The notes under the pieces are model-generated. The model had not been told where the DNA came from. It ran no database searches and saw nothing but the letters and a program-made list of their open reading frames with translations. The translations under genes and the position numbers were made by a program. From contig NZ_CP157390.1 of NCBI RefSeq assembly GCF_040050925.1, positions 558,001 to 622,000 of the forward strand: DNA of 64,000 bases. Reading direction: 5' to 3'. The stretch comes from Leifsonia sp. NPDC080035 (GTDB lineage: Bacteria > Actinomycetota > Actinomycetes > Actinomycetales > Microbacteriaceae). Positions within the stretch are counted from its first letter, which is position 1, and each line of letters begins with the position of its first letter. This document shows positions 44,113 to 52,500 of this stretch, piece by piece.

Positions 44113-45247
44113 CGTGCGCAGCGCTCCCGTGATCGTGGCCGCCCGCCGCACTCCGATCGGAACGCGCGGGCGGGCGCTGGCGTCCCTCGATGTCGCTGCG
44201 CTGGCCGCGCCCGTCGTCCGGGCCGCGATCGCCGACGCTGAGGACGCGCTGAGCCTCCCCGTCGACGTCGCCGACGTGGTGCTCGGCAACTGCATGGGGC
44301 CAGGCGGCAACCCGGCCAGGATCGCCGGCCTCGCCGCCGGGCTCGGCGTCGGTGTGCCCGGCGCCACCGTCGATCGGCAGTGCGGGAGCGGCCTCGCCGC
44401 CGTCCTGGACGCCGCGGCCGCCATCGCCGCGGGGGACGAACGCCCGCGCGTGGCCGGGGGCGTCGAGAGCGCATCCACGGCGCCGGTCCGCTCGATCGAC
44501 GGCGTGCCGTACGAGCGGGCGCCGTTCGCGCCGGCCGGGTTCGCCGACCCCGACATGACCCGCGCGGCGGAGGACCTGGCCGTGGCCGACGGCATCCCCC
44601 GTTCGCGGCAGGACGCGCACGCGGCGCGCAGTCACGCGAGGGCACGGGCGGCCCTCGCCGCCGGCCGGTTCGCGGCGGAGCTCGTGCCCGTCGGGACGCT
44701 GCGCGCCGACGACGCGATCGGCGGCGCCGAGCCGCACCTCGCCCGGCTGCCCGCGCTGTTCCCCGATGGCACGCTGACCGCGGGGACGGCGACCCGTATC
44801 GGCGACGGCGCGGCGGCGGTTCTCGTCGTCCCGGCGGGCACGGCCGGTGCGGCGCGCGCGCCGGGCCTCGCCCTCCGCGCCTCCGCCGTCGTCGGCTGCG
44901 ACCCCGCGCTCCCCGGCATCGGGGCCGCGCCGGCCGTGCTCGCTGCCCTGGAACGGGCGGGCGTCGGCATCGGCGATGTCGCCGCCTTCGAGATCGTCGA
45001 GGCCTTCGCCGCCCAGAGCCTCGCGGTGCTGGACCGGCTCGGTATCGCGGACGACGACGCCCGGGTGTGCGCGGACGGCGGGGCGCTCGCCCTCGGCCAC
45101 CCGTGGGGCGCGAGCGGGGCGGTGTCGGTGGTCCGGCTGTTCAGCCGGCTGGTGCGCGCGGGCGCCCCGGCCGGCACGCTCGGCGTCGCTGCGGCCTCGG
45201 TGGGTGGCGGGATGGGCGTCGCGGCGGTGCTCGAGGTCGTCCGGTGA
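44099..45247 (+). CDS. Thiolase-family protein with altered active site, biotin operon
   Basis: A 382-residue thiolase fold. The nucleophile Cys is present in DRQCGSGLAA (about 90) and the His in GHPWGASGA. Two usual residues differ: NEAFA reads VEAFA, and the second catalytic Cys (CxGGG) is Ser in AAASVGGGMG. This suggests condensation or thiolysis is weak or different. It overlaps the ligase gene by 14 bp and is followed by the transporter ATPase gene. The Bacillus counterpart by context is YhfS. Confidence 0.83.
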   Translation: MSAPDVRSAPVIVAARRTPIGTRGRALASLDVAALAAPVVRAAIADAEDALSLPVDVADVVLGNCMGPGGNPARIAGLAAGLGVGVPGATVDRQCGSGLAAVLDAAAAIAAGDERPRVAGGVESASTAPVRSIDGVPYERAPFAPAGFADPDMTRAAEDLAVADGIPRSRQDAHAARSHARARAALAAGRFAAELVPVGTLRADDAIGGAEPHLARLPALFPDGTLTAGTATRIGDGAAAVLVVPAGTAGAARAPGLALRASAVVGCDPALPGIGAAPAVLAALERAGVGIGDVAAFEIVEAFAAQSLAVLDRLGIADDDARVCADGGALALGHPWGASGAVSVVRLFSRLVRAGAPAGTLGVAAASVGGGMGVAAVLEVVR

Positions 45248-45939
45248 GCGGCGGTGCGGGGCTGCGACTGCGGGACGTGCGCGTGCGGCTGGGCGACGCC
45301 GACATCCTGAACGGCGTCTCGCTCGAGCTGGATGCGCGCACGGTCGCGGTGGTCGGCGAGAACGGCTCCGGCAAGTCGACGTTCGCCCGGCTGCTCGGCG
45401 GACTCGTCCCGCGCACCGCGGGCGAGCTGAGCGTGCTCGGGTTCGATCCGGCCCGGCAGGCGTCCGAGCTGCGCCGGCGCACCGCCCTGGTCTTCAGCAA
45501 CCCGGACGCGCAGATCGTCATGCCGACCGTGGCCGAGGACGTCGCGTTCTCGCTGCGACCGGAGCGACTGCGCCCGGCCGAGGTGGACGCCCGCGTCGCG
45601 GCTGCGCTTGACCGGTTCGGGCTCGCCGCGCTCGCGGACCGGCCCTCGCACGACCTCTCCGGAGGCCAGAAGCAGCTCCTGGCGCTGTGCGGCGCGTTCG
45701 TCCGCCGTCCCGAACTGGTGATCGCCGACGAGCCGACCGCCTACCTCGACGCGCGCAACGCCCGCCGGATCGCGCACCACCTGTTCGAGGACGCCGACCA
45801 CCGGCTGGTGCTGGTGACGCACGACCTCGCGCTGGCGGAGCGCTGCGACGCGGCGGTGCTGTTCGCCGGCGGCCGGGTCGTCGCCCTGGGCTCGCCCGCG
45901 GCCGTGATCGCCGAGTACGAGGAGCTGCTGCGGTGCTGA
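45244..45939 (+). CDS. bioM: ECF transporter ATPase for biotin
   Basis: A 231-residue ABC ATPase. Walker A GENGSGKSTFARL, the Q-loop region FSNPDAQIVMPTVAEDVAF, signature LSGGQKQLLAL, Walker B LVIADEPTAYLD and the H-loop LVTHD are all present. It powers the BioY S component together with the T component. GTG at 45244 overlaps the thiolase stop. Confidence 0.93.
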   Translation: MSGGAGLRLRDVRVRLGDADILNGVSLELDARTVAVVGENGSGKSTFARLLGGLVPRTAGELSVLGFDPARQASELRRRTALVFSNPDAQIVMPTVAEDVAFSLRPERLRPAEVDARVAAALDRFGLAALADRPSHDLSGGQKQLLALCGAFVRRPELVIADEPTAYLDARNARRIAHHLFEDADHRLVLVTHDLALAERCDAAVLFAGGRVVALGSPAAVIAEYEELLRC

Positions 45940-46544
45940 GCCTCTACCGGCCGGGCAGCGGGCCACTGCACCGGATGCCCGCGGGCCCCAAGACGATGCT
46001 GCTCCTCGCCCTCGTCCTCGCGGTGTCGCTGCTGCCGCCGGCGTGGTGGGCGGCGGCAGTCGCCGCCGCGGTGTGCGTCGCCGCGTACGCCGCCGCAGTA
46101 CTCCGTGACGGGATGCTCGGGATGCGCGAGCTCGGCCGGCAGGTCTTCGCGGTGCGCTGGGTGGTGCTGATCACGGTGCTCGGGCAGCTGATCTTCCTGG
46201 GGCCGGAGCCGGCCGTCGCCAACACGACGCGGGTGACCGCCGCGATCGTGCTCGCCGGGCTTCTGGTGCTCACGACCCGCGTGACCGACCTGCTCGACGC
46301 GGTCGAGCGCGGCCTGTCGCCGCTGAGGGTGTTGCGGCTCGACCCGCAGCGCGCGGCGCTGCTGCTCACCGTGACGCTGAATACGGTTTCGGTGCTCGCG
46401 CGCCTCGCCCGCGACGTGCGCGAGGCGCAACGCGCCCGGGGCGCCCGCGGGGGCCTGCGAACCTTCGCCGTGCCGTTCCTGGTGGTGGCGCTCAAGCACG
46501 CAGACGAGCTCGGCGACGCCCTCACGGCGCGGGGCGTACGGTGA
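45933..46544 (+). CDS. bioN: ECF transporter T component (EcfT) for biotin
   Basis: A 203-residue membrane protein with five or so helices (for example TMLLLALVLAVSLLPPAWWA). The two conserved ARG motifs that couple to the ATPases are seen in EAQRARGARGG and DALTARGVR. GTG at 45933 overlaps the ATPase gene. It overlaps the CHY zinc-finger gene by 4 bp, so that gene may be in the same transcript. Confidence 0.9.
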   Translation: MLSLYRPGSGPLHRMPAGPKTMLLLALVLAVSLLPPAWWAAAVAAAVCVAAYAAAVLRDGMLGMRELGRQVFAVRWVVLITVLGQLIFLGPEPAVANTTRVTAAIVLAGLLVLTTRVTDLLDAVERGLSPLRVLRLDPQRAALLLTVTLNTVSVLARLARDVREAQRARGARGGLRTFAVPFLVVALKHADELGDALTARGVR

Positions 46545-46888
46545 ACGGGATGCCCGAGACCGCCGGACCCGGCCGCCCCGCCGTCCTCGGCCCGACGGTC
46601 GACGACGAGACGCGCTGCATCCACTACCGGACGCCGCTCGACGTGGTCGCGATCGAGTTCGCGTGCTGCCGCGAGTTCTACCCGTGCCACCTCTGCCACG
46701 CGGAGGCGGCCGGGCATCCCGCGCAGCAGTGGCCGGTGTCGGAGCGCGGCGAGCGCGCCATCCTGTGCGGCGTCTGCGGGCACCTGCTGACGATCGCCGA
46801 GTACCTGGACGCGGACGGCTGCCCCGCCTGCGCCGTGCCGTTCAACCCGGGCTGCGCGCTCCACGCGCACCTCTACTTCGAGGTGTGA
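46541..46888 (+). CDS. CHY zinc-finger protein
   Basis: A 115-residue protein with the CHY arrangement: CIHY, CCREFYPCHLCH, CGVCGHLL and CPACAVPFNPGC supply at least eight cysteines and several histidines for zinc. Eukaryotic relatives act in metal or redox handling; the bacterial role is unknown. It overlaps bioN by 4 bp, suggesting cotranscription with the biotin transporter genes. Confidence 0.88.
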   Translation: MNGMPETAGPGRPAVLGPTVDDETRCIHYRTPLDVVAIEFACCREFYPCHLCHAEAAGHPAQQWPVSERGERAILCGVCGHLLTIAEYLDADGCPACAVPFNPGCALHAHLYFEV

Positions 46889-46903
46889 GCCGCGCCGGCG
46901 CTG

Positions 46904-46963
46904 CACGATGTGGCGCACATCGTGACTGACGCGGCGTGAGAGCCGCGAGTTGGCGCACATCGT
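46904..46963. terminator. Palindromic element with repeated half between convergent genes
   Basis: CACGATGTG-GCG-CACATCGTG (46904-46924) is a perfect inverted repeat. TGGCGCACATCGT recurs at 46911-46923 and 46951-46963. The flanking genes converge. Confidence 0.65.
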
Positions 46964-46979
46964 CGCTTCGCGCGCGATC

Positions 46980-47462
46980 TCACGGAGCCGGGAGGGCGTA
47001 CTCGGAGCCGGAGCGGGTGCGCTCGACGAGACCCGCATCCACCAGGCGGCGCCGCAACGCCGCGGGGTCGCCGGTGAGGCCGGCCAGGCGCCCGGTCAGC
47101 TCGCGCTCGCCCAGCACCTCGGCCGGGCGCAGCGTGCGCTCGGCCACCCAGCGCAGCAGCTCGTCGCGGTCGGCGGCCGAGGAGGGGTAGCGGTCGATGC
47201 GGCCGTCGGCGTCGAGGAAGCGCTGCACGCCGGTCGGTCGTGACCGGCCGCCCGCGGCGAGCGCGGCGCGGATCCCCGACTCGGAGACCGCCGGGCCGTC
47301 CCCCGCGTCGGAGACGAGCCCCGCCGCCAGCAGCGTCTCGAGAGCGCGCCGCTCGCGGGCGCCCTCCCCGAGCGGCAGTCCGAGCGTTATGCGCGCGAAC
47401 GCGGTGCGCGCCTCCTGGTTGGCGAGGGCGGCGAGCATCCGCCGCCAGTCGTTGTCGGCCAT
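46980..47462 (-). CDS. DUF2087 domain protein
   Basis: A 160-residue protein. The C-terminal half, YPSSAADRDELLRWVAERTL and DPAALRRRLVDAGLVERTRS, matches the winged-helix-like DUF2087 domain. An N-terminal helical part precedes it (WRRMLAALANQEARTAFARI), as in some ArsR-like regulators. Function unknown. ATG at 47462 is 6 nt after TAGGGT, a leaderless pattern. Confidence 0.82.
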   Translation of the reverse strand: MADNDWRRMLAALANQEARTAFARITLGLPLGEGARERRALETLLAAGLVSDAGDGPAVSESGIRAALAAGGRSRPTGVQRFLDADGRIDRYPSSAADRDELLRWVAERTLRPAEVLGERELTGRLAGLTGDPAALRRRLVDAGLVERTRSGSEYALPAP

Positions 47463-47468
47463 CCCGTC

Positions 47469-47474
47469 ACCCTA
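47469..47474 (-). promoter_or_regulatory. -10-like TAGGGT, leaderless start
   Basis: TAGGGT on the minus strand is 6 nt before the ATG at 47462 with no ribosome-binding site. Confidence 0.4.
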
Positions 47475-47482
47475 GCCGCGGA

Positions 47483-47845
47483 TCAATGCCGGGTGACGTT
47501 CCGATCCACCCAGTCCCGCAGCATCCCGAGGGGCGCGGCCGCACTCACGCCGAGTGCGGTGAGCGAGTACTGGACACGCGGCGGAACCTCCGGAAAGACC
47601 TCCCGGTCGACGAGACCGGCGTCTTCGAGCTTCTTCAACGTGGCAGACAGAACCTTAGGGCTGATCCCCTGCAGGCCCCGCCGGAGCTCGCCGAAGCGCA
47701 GTGGGCCGTCCTCGAGGAGCCCGATGGCGAGGGCGGACCACTTGTTGGCGAGCACGTCCAGCATCTCCCGGCATGGACACGCGGCCGCGTACACGTCGTT
47801 GCGGTCGCATGCGTCCGTCGCAAACTGTTCGGCAAGGAGCGTCAT
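47483..47845 (-). CDS. HxlR-family transcriptional regulator
   Basis: A 120-residue winged-helix protein. Cysteines in AACPCREML, then the HxlR core VLANKWSALAIGLLEDGPLR, FGELRRGLQGISPKVLSATL and YSLTALG. HxlR regulators often sense electrophiles through a cysteine. It is divergent from an alcohol dehydrogenase gene, a common arrangement. ATG at 47845 is 6 nt after TAGGAT. Confidence 0.92.
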   Translation of the reverse strand: MTLLAEQFATDACDRNDVYAAACPCREMLDVLANKWSALAIGLLEDGPLRFGELRRGLQGISPKVLSATLKKLEDAGLVDREVFPEVPPRVQYSLTALGVSAAAPLGMLRDWVDRNVTRH

Positions 47846-47851
47846 GGAGTC

Positions 47852-47940
47852 ATCCTAGCCGCCGATATCCGAAGGGTATCGGCTCTGACCTGCATTTTCA
47901 TGGTTACCGCGAGGTAACTTGGTGCCCTTGCGGGTAACCA
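47852..47940. promoter_or_regulatory. Divergent HxlR/dehydrogenase control region with inverted repeats
   Basis: TAGGAT (47852-47857, minus) is the -10-like box of the regulator. CCGATATCC-GAA-GGGTATCGG (47862-47882) is a near-perfect inverted repeat. TGGTTACC (47901-47908), GGTAAC (47913-47918) and GGTAACCA (47933-47940) provide further inverted sites that could bind HxlR. Confidence 0.5.
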
Positions 47941-47964
47941 CGTCCCCTCGTGCATCCTGCCGTC

Positions 47965-48993
47965 ATGACAGAGAAGAAGGACGTCAGGGCGGTCGGCCAG
48001 ATCGCCGCGTTGCCGATCACGAACTCACGCAGCCTGGTGGCCACCACGATCCCCGCTCCCGTCCCGGGCCCCCGTGATGTCGTGGTCGAGGTCGCCGCGG
48101 TGTCCGTCAACCCGGTGGATGTGAAGCTGCGCGGCGGCGCCGAGCCCGACGGCGGCGTGCGCATCCTGGGTTTCGATGCGGCCGGGGTCGTGCGCGCGAT
48201 CGGTGACGATGTGACACTCTTCCAACCGGGCGAAGCCGTGTACTACGCCGGGGCGATCGACCGCCCGGGAAGCAACGCCGCCGTTCAGGTGGTCGACGAG
48301 CGGATCGTCGCCCGAAAGCCCGCGACGCTGTCGATGACCGACGCCGCCGCCCTTCCCCTCACCGCTTTGACCGCGTGGGAGAGTCTGTTCGACAAGCTGC
48401 GCATCGAGGAGGAGGCGACAGGCACCCTGCTCATCGTCGGCGGCGCCGGCGGCGTCGGCTCGATGGCGATTCAGCTGGCGCGCGTCCTCCGGCCCGGCGT
48501 GCGGGTGATCGCCACCGCGTCGCGGCTCGAGAGCGAGGCCTGGGTTCGGCGGCTCGGTGCGCACGACGTCGTCGACCATCGCGGCGATCTGGCCGCCCAG
48601 GTCACGGACATCGCTCCCGACGGGATCGATTGGATCCTGACCACCAACTCGGCGGGACAGCTGCCGGTCTACGAAGCGATCCTCCGCCCGTTCGGGCAGA
48701 TCGTCGCCATCGACGACCCCGACCACGTCGACGTGGTCGCGCTCAAGGCCAAGGCGCTCAGCTGGCACTGGGAGTTCATGTTCGCTCGCTCGCTCCACGG
48801 CGCGCGGGACATGATCCGCCAGCACGAGATCCTCGCCTCCGTCGCCCGGCTGGTCGATGCCGGCGAGGTGCGCACCACCGCGACCACCGTCCTTCGACCG
48901 ATCGACGCGGCGACCCTCCGCGAGGCGCACGCCCTCGTCGAGAGCGGACACGTCATCGGAAAGGTCGTCGTCACCGACGAGCCGGCCGTCTGA
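47965..48993 (+). CDS. Zinc-type alcohol dehydrogenase family protein (quinone-oxidoreductase-like)
   Basis: A 342-residue MDR enzyme. VNPVDVKLRGG and the nucleotide-binding IVGGAGGVGSMAIQLARVL are seen; there is no structural-zinc cysteine cluster, so it is like zinc-free quinone oxidoreductases. It reduces quinones or enals with NADPH. The ATG at 47965 lacks a ribosome-binding site; a GTG at 47950 is the alternative. Divergent HxlR regulator; the HbpS-like gene follows by 52 bp. Confidence 0.9.
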   Translation: MTEKKDVRAVGQIAALPITNSRSLVATTIPAPVPGPRDVVVEVAAVSVNPVDVKLRGGAEPDGGVRILGFDAAGVVRAIGDDVTLFQPGEAVYYAGAIDRPGSNAAVQVVDERIVARKPATLSMTDAAALPLTALTAWESLFDKLRIEEEATGTLLIVGGAGGVGSMAIQLARVLRPGVRVIATASRLESEAWVRRLGAHDVVDHRGDLAAQVTDIAPDGIDWILTTNSAGQLPVYEAILRPFGQIVAIDDPDHVDVVALKAKALSWHWEFMFARSLHGARDMIRQHEILASVARLVDAGEVRTTATTVLRPIDAATLREAHALVESGHVIGKVVVTDEPAV

Positions 48994-49045
48994 CACCAGC
49001 ATCCCCCGAACTCCGGCACCGGCCGGGCACACGAAAGGAAACACC

Positions 49046-49450
49046 ATGTCCATCACCCTCGCCCACGCTCAGCGCATCATCGCGGCCGCGGACGCCAAGG
49101 CCACCGAACTCGGTGTCCCGTCCTCGATCACGGTCCTCGACAGCGGCGCCCGAATGGTCGCCTCGATCCGCCAGGACGGAGCCCCGCTGATCTCGATCGA
49201 GTCGAGCTTCGCCAAGGCCCGCACCTCGATCTTCTTCGGCGGCGCGGCGTCCGGGGATCTGGCGCCCGCCATCCAGCCCGGCGCGCCGCTCTACACGCTC
49301 GCCGACGCCAGTGTCGAGCACCTCGCATTCATCGCTGGCGGCATTCCCCTCGTGGACGCGACGGGGACCCTCATCGGCGCCATCGGCTCCGGCGGCGGCA
49401 CCCCCGAGCAGGACCTCGAGATCGCGACGGCGGCGCTCGCCGCGCTCTGA
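49046..49450 (+). CDS. GlcG/HbpS family heme-binding-like protein
   Basis: A 134-residue protein of the GlcG/HbpS fold: SITLAHAQRIIAAADAKATE, SSFAKARTSIFFGG, LADASVEHLAFIAGGIPLVD and GAIGSGGGTPEQDLEIA. HbpS in Streptomyces binds heme and senses redox; many relatives have unknown roles. AAAGGA precedes ATG. It probably shares the transcript of the dehydrogenase and ends at a strong terminator. Confidence 0.9.
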   Translation: MSITLAHAQRIIAAADAKATELGVPSSITVLDSGARMVASIRQDGAPLISIESSFAKARTSIFFGGAASGDLAPAIQPGAPLYTLADASVEHLAFIAGGIPLVDATGTLIGAIGSGGGTPEQDLEIATAALAAL

Positions 49451-49457
49451 TCCACCG

Positions 49458-49502
49458 CACGAGGATGGGGCACCCGCGCTGAGCGGGTGCCCCATCCTCG
49501 TG
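49458..49502 (+). terminator. Strong terminator after the HbpS-like gene
   Basis: Arms of 20 bp (49458-49477 and 49483-49502) are perfect complements with a 5-nt loop. The convergent YciI-like gene ends at 49519, so it may serve both. Confidence 0.85.
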
Positions 49503-49518
49503 CGCCATCGACGGCCTC

Positions 49519-49827
49519 TCAGTGGTACCGCAGCGCCGACCATCGCGTGACGGACACGGACCTGACAAGGTCGGACCCGACGAGCGGGTCGTTCGAGACG
49601 AAGCCTGCGGCCGCATCCTCATCCGCGAACACAGCCATGGCGTGGCTGGCATCGGTGGTCCCGATCATCAGCAGCCGCCCGTCCGCTCCCATCCGGTCGG
49701 TGTTCGCCCGGTGAGCGCCGTACGCCTTCACCACCAGTTCCGTATCCTCCGGCCTCCAGCCGTACGCGACGACCCAGAGGTCGCGCCTCTCCGGCTCAGG
49801 ATGCGAACCGGGCACCGAGTCCCCCAT
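49519..49827 (-). CDS. YciI-like protein
   Basis: A protein of about 102 residues with a YCII/DGPF-like fold (LWVVAYGWRPEDTELVVKAY, MGADGRLLMIGTTDASHAMA). ATG at 49827 lies inside the upstream SDR gene; GTG at 49815, closer to a GGGGGA, is an equal alternative. YciI relatives are often encoded next to ECF sigma factors; here it follows an SDR gene and is probably coupled to it. Confidence 0.7.
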   Translation of the reverse strand: MGDSVPGSHPEPERRDLWVVAYGWRPEDTELVVKAYGAHRANTDRMGADGRLLMIGTTDASHAMAVFADEDAAAGFVSNDPLVGSDLVRSVSVTRWSALRYH

Positions 49828-50563
49828 CGACGTCCCAACTCGCACCGGTGACGAACCCCGCCTCCGGTGAGACGAGGAAGGCTGCGACGGCAGCGACCTC
49901 CTCCGGCCGCCCGATCCGACCGAGCGGGTGGATGTCCTGAAGGTGCTGCCACGCCGCGTCGGCATCGGGCCGGTCCCGATACTGCTGCACCATCGGCGGT
50001 GTCTCGATGTAGCCGGGGCACACCGCGTTCACGCGGATCCCGTCCGGGGCGAGTTCCAGCGCCATGGACCGGGTCAACCCCAGCATGCCCGCCTTCGCCG
50101 CAGCGTACGGGAAGAGCCCGCGACGGGTCAGGCGGGCGTGGATGGACGCGATGTTCACCACGGCTCCGCGTCCGGTGGACCGCATCCCGGGGAGGGCAGC
50201 CCTGGTCATGAGCCACGCGGCCTTCAGGTCGACGGCCATCAGTGCGTCCCAGTCCGAGGATTCGAGGGTCTCCACCGTGGCCGGGCGTCCGACGCCCGCG
50301 TTGTTCACGAGGGCGGCGACCGGCCCGAGGGCCGCCTCCACCTCGGCGACGGCTTCCGGGATGCGCAGCTCGTCGCTCACATCGCACTGCACGAACCGGT
50401 GCGGTGCTCCGAGCCTGTCGGCGGCCGCCCTCCCGGTCTCCGCCGAGCGGCCCATCACGGCCACCCGCCAGCCCTGCCCCGCGAGGGTGGACGCGATGGC
50501 GAATCCGATGCCCTGGGTCCCGCCGGTGACGGCGGCGACGGGACCCTCCTCGTGGATCGTCAT
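49796..50563 (-). CDS. Short-chain dehydrogenase/reductase (SDR)
   Basis: A 255-residue classical SDR. GGTQGIGFAIAS binds the cofactor, NNAGVGRPATVE follows, and the catalytic set is IASIHAR with FPYAAAKAGML. CPGYIETPP and the C-terminal GASWDVDGG are typical. Substrate unknown. It overlaps the next SDR gene by 4 bp and the YciI-like gene by some 32 bp. Confidence 0.93.
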   Translation of the reverse strand: MTIHEEGPVAAVTGGTQGIGFAIASTLAGQGWRVAVMGRSAETGRAAADRLGAPHRFVQCDVSDELRIPEAVAEVEAALGPVAALVNNAGVGRPATVETLESSDWDALMAVDLKAAWLMTRAALPGMRSTGRGAVVNIASIHARLTRRGLFPYAAAKAGMLGLTRSMALELAPDGIRVNAVCPGYIETPPMVQQYRDRPDADAAWQHLQDIHPLGRIGRPEEVAAVAAFLVSPEAGFVTGASWDVDGGLGARFAS

Positions 50564-51396
50564 GCCCGAGCGGAATTGGTTGTCGCAGCGGACGCCTCCT
50601 GGGCCTCGATGTCGGCGAGCCGCTCGCGGAGCGCATCCCGGACGATGCGGAACGAGTCGCTGCCGGTGATCAGGCGCAGCGGCGCCGGCGACTGGTCGAC
50701 CGTGGCGATGATGGCCGCCGCCACCTTCGCCGGGTCACTCACCGAGGGCAGTGCGGGGTTCTGGATGCCGCGGCTCATCGCCGCGGGCGTCCCGTCATAG
50801 GCCGCCATGGGCTCCGGCAGGCGGGACCCGCCGACGCGGAAACCCGTCGCCGCGCTTCCCGGCTCCACGATCGTGACACCGATCCCGAACGGGGCGAGGT
50901 CCTTCGCATTCGCCTCCATGAACCCTTCGACACCCCACTTGCTCGCGTGGTAGAGCGATGCACCCGGGTTCGTGGCCTGACCGCCGTAGGTGGAGAGCTG
51001 GATGATCCGGCCACCGCCCTGCTCCCGAAGGTGTGGCACCGCGGACCGGAGGATCTGGATCGGCCCGACCAGGTTCGTGCCGAGCTGGTGCTCGATCTGC
51101 TCATCCGTCAGCTCCTCGGCGGCGCCGAAGAGGCCGTAGCCTGCGTTGTTCACGATCACGTCGATCGTGCCGAGCTCCGCGAAGGCGCGCTCGACCACGG
51201 ACCGGATCTGCGTCGTGTCGGTCACGTCCAGCTGGGCGGTCCAGATGCGGTCTCCGTAGCGCTCGACCAGATCGTCCAGGGCGGCCGTGTCGCGTGCGGT
51301 CGCCGCTACGCGATCGCCACGCTCGAGCAGTTGTTCGGTCATCAGCCGGCCGAATCCGCTGTTCGAACCGGTGATGAACCACGTGCGCTGAGCCAT
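50560..51396 (-). CDS. Short-chain dehydrogenase/reductase (SDR)
   Basis: A 278-residue SDR. FITGSNSGFGRLMTEQLLE binds NADP, VNNAGYGLFGA follows and LYHASKWGVEGFMEA holds the Tyr and Lys. It resembles oxidoreductases that act on bulky ketones. ATG at 51396. First gene of a three-gene minus-strand group, divergent from an XRE regulator that may control it. Confidence 0.93.
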   Translation of the reverse strand: MAQRTWFITGSNSGFGRLMTEQLLERGDRVAATARDTAALDDLVERYGDRIWTAQLDVTDTTQIRSVVERAFAELGTIDVIVNNAGYGLFGAAEELTDEQIEHQLGTNLVGPIQILRSAVPHLREQGGGRIIQLSTYGGQATNPGASLYHASKWGVEGFMEANAKDLAPFGIGVTIVEPGSAATGFRVGGSRLPEPMAAYDGTPAAMSRGIQNPALPSVSDPAKVAAAIIATVDQSPAPLRLITGSDSFRIVRDALRERLADIEAQEASAATTNSARA

Positions 51397-51539
51397 GTGT
51401 GTGTTTCCCTTCCGTGTGCCGGCCCCATCGGCCGGCGTCGGGATCCATGCTCGGCGGCCGCCGAAACCGCAGGAAGACCGGCCCGACACTGGTAGTCGGA
51501 GGGACAGGCTCGCGTTCCCTCCGACCGGGTTCCCCGGCC

Positions 51540-51545
51540 TACGCT
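51540..51545 (+). promoter_or_regulatory. -10-like TACGCT, leaderless start of the XRE gene
   Basis: TACGCT lies 7 nt before the ATG at 51553, without a ribosome-binding site. Confidence 0.45.
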
Positions 51546-51552
51546 GATCTGC

Positions 51553-52419
51553 ATGGAGTCCCGCAACCTGCTCGGCGACTTCCTCCGCGCGCGCCGAGAA
51601 CTCGTCCAGCCCGAGGATGTCGGCCTCACCGTCGGCCCACGCCGGCGCGTGCTCGGCCTGCGCAGGGAAGAAGTCGCCATGCTGGCCGGCATCAGCGCCG
51701 AGTACTACCTCCGGCTCGAACAGGGACGCGACAAGCACCCATCGGAGCAGGTCGTCGAAGCGCTGGCGCGCGCCCTCCAGCTCGACCATGAGGGACTCAC
51801 CTACGCGCTCACCCTCGCCCGCTCGCGGACCGGGCCGACCAGACCCGCCGCCCGCCCCACGGAACGGGTTCCCGTCGGCACCCGGCTGCTCCTCGAGTCC
51901 ATCAACGTGCCCGCGTTCGTGATGAACCGGTACCGCGACGTCGTGGCGTCCAACCCGCTCGCCGTCGCCCTGGAGCCGTCGCTCCACGTCGGAGCCAACC
52001 GGATCCTCTCGCTCTTCACCGATCCTCAGGTGCGCGCCTACCACCCGGACTGGAGCCAGAACACCGCGAGCGTCGTCGCGCAGCTTCGCGCCGACATCGG
52101 CGCCGATGACGACGACCCTCGCTTCCAGTCGCTCGTCGGCGAACTCTCCATGAAGAGCGAGCGGTTCCGCCAGCTGTGGGCCCGCCACGACGTCAAGGTG
52201 AACGGGTCCCCGAGCGGGCTGATCGACCATCCCGTCGTGGGCGAGCTGACCCTCCTCCGGCAGAAGTTCAGCATCGTCGGTGCAGACCGGCTGACCTTCG
52301 TCGCGTATCACGCCGAGCCGGGATCGGTGTCGGCGGAACGCCTCGCGATGCTCGCATCCCTCTCCGCGCCATCGCCGATCCCGGATGCCACCGAACGCAC
52401 GCGCCCCGGGCGGGAGTGA
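51553..52419 (+). CDS. XRE-family regulator with MmyB-like ligand domain
   Basis: A 288-residue regulator. The helix-turn-helix is LGLRREEVAMLAGISAEYYL (about 33-52) followed by RLEQGRDKHPSEQVVEAL. The C-terminal part (VPAFVMNRYRDVVASNPLA, LTLLRQKFSIVGADRLTF) is the MmyB-like domain that may bind fatty acids. It is divergent from two SDR genes, often its targets in actinobacteria. Confidence 0.92.
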   Translation: MESRNLLGDFLRARRELVQPEDVGLTVGPRRRVLGLRREEVAMLAGISAEYYLRLEQGRDKHPSEQVVEALARALQLDHEGLTYALTLARSRTGPTRPAARPTERVPVGTRLLLESINVPAFVMNRYRDVVASNPLAVALEPSLHVGANRILSLFTDPQVRAYHPDWSQNTASVVAQLRADIGADDDDPRFQSLVGELSMKSERFRQLWARHDVKVNGSPSGLIDHPVVGELTLLRQKFSIVGADRLTFVAYHAEPGSVSAERLAMLASLSAPSPIPDATERTRPGRE

Positions 52420-52439
52420 GAGGACGACTCGCGCGAAAA

Positions 52440-52479
52440 GGGAGGATCCCCGGGGCGCGAGCGTCCCGGGGATCCTCCC
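52440..52479. terminator. Bidirectional terminator
   Basis: GGGAGGATCCCCGGG (52440-52454) and CCCGGGGATCCTCCC (52465-52479) are a perfect 15-bp stem with a 10-nt loop between two convergent genes. Confidence 0.85.
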
Positions 52480-52500
52480 TACTGCGTTGGTGTCAGCTGG

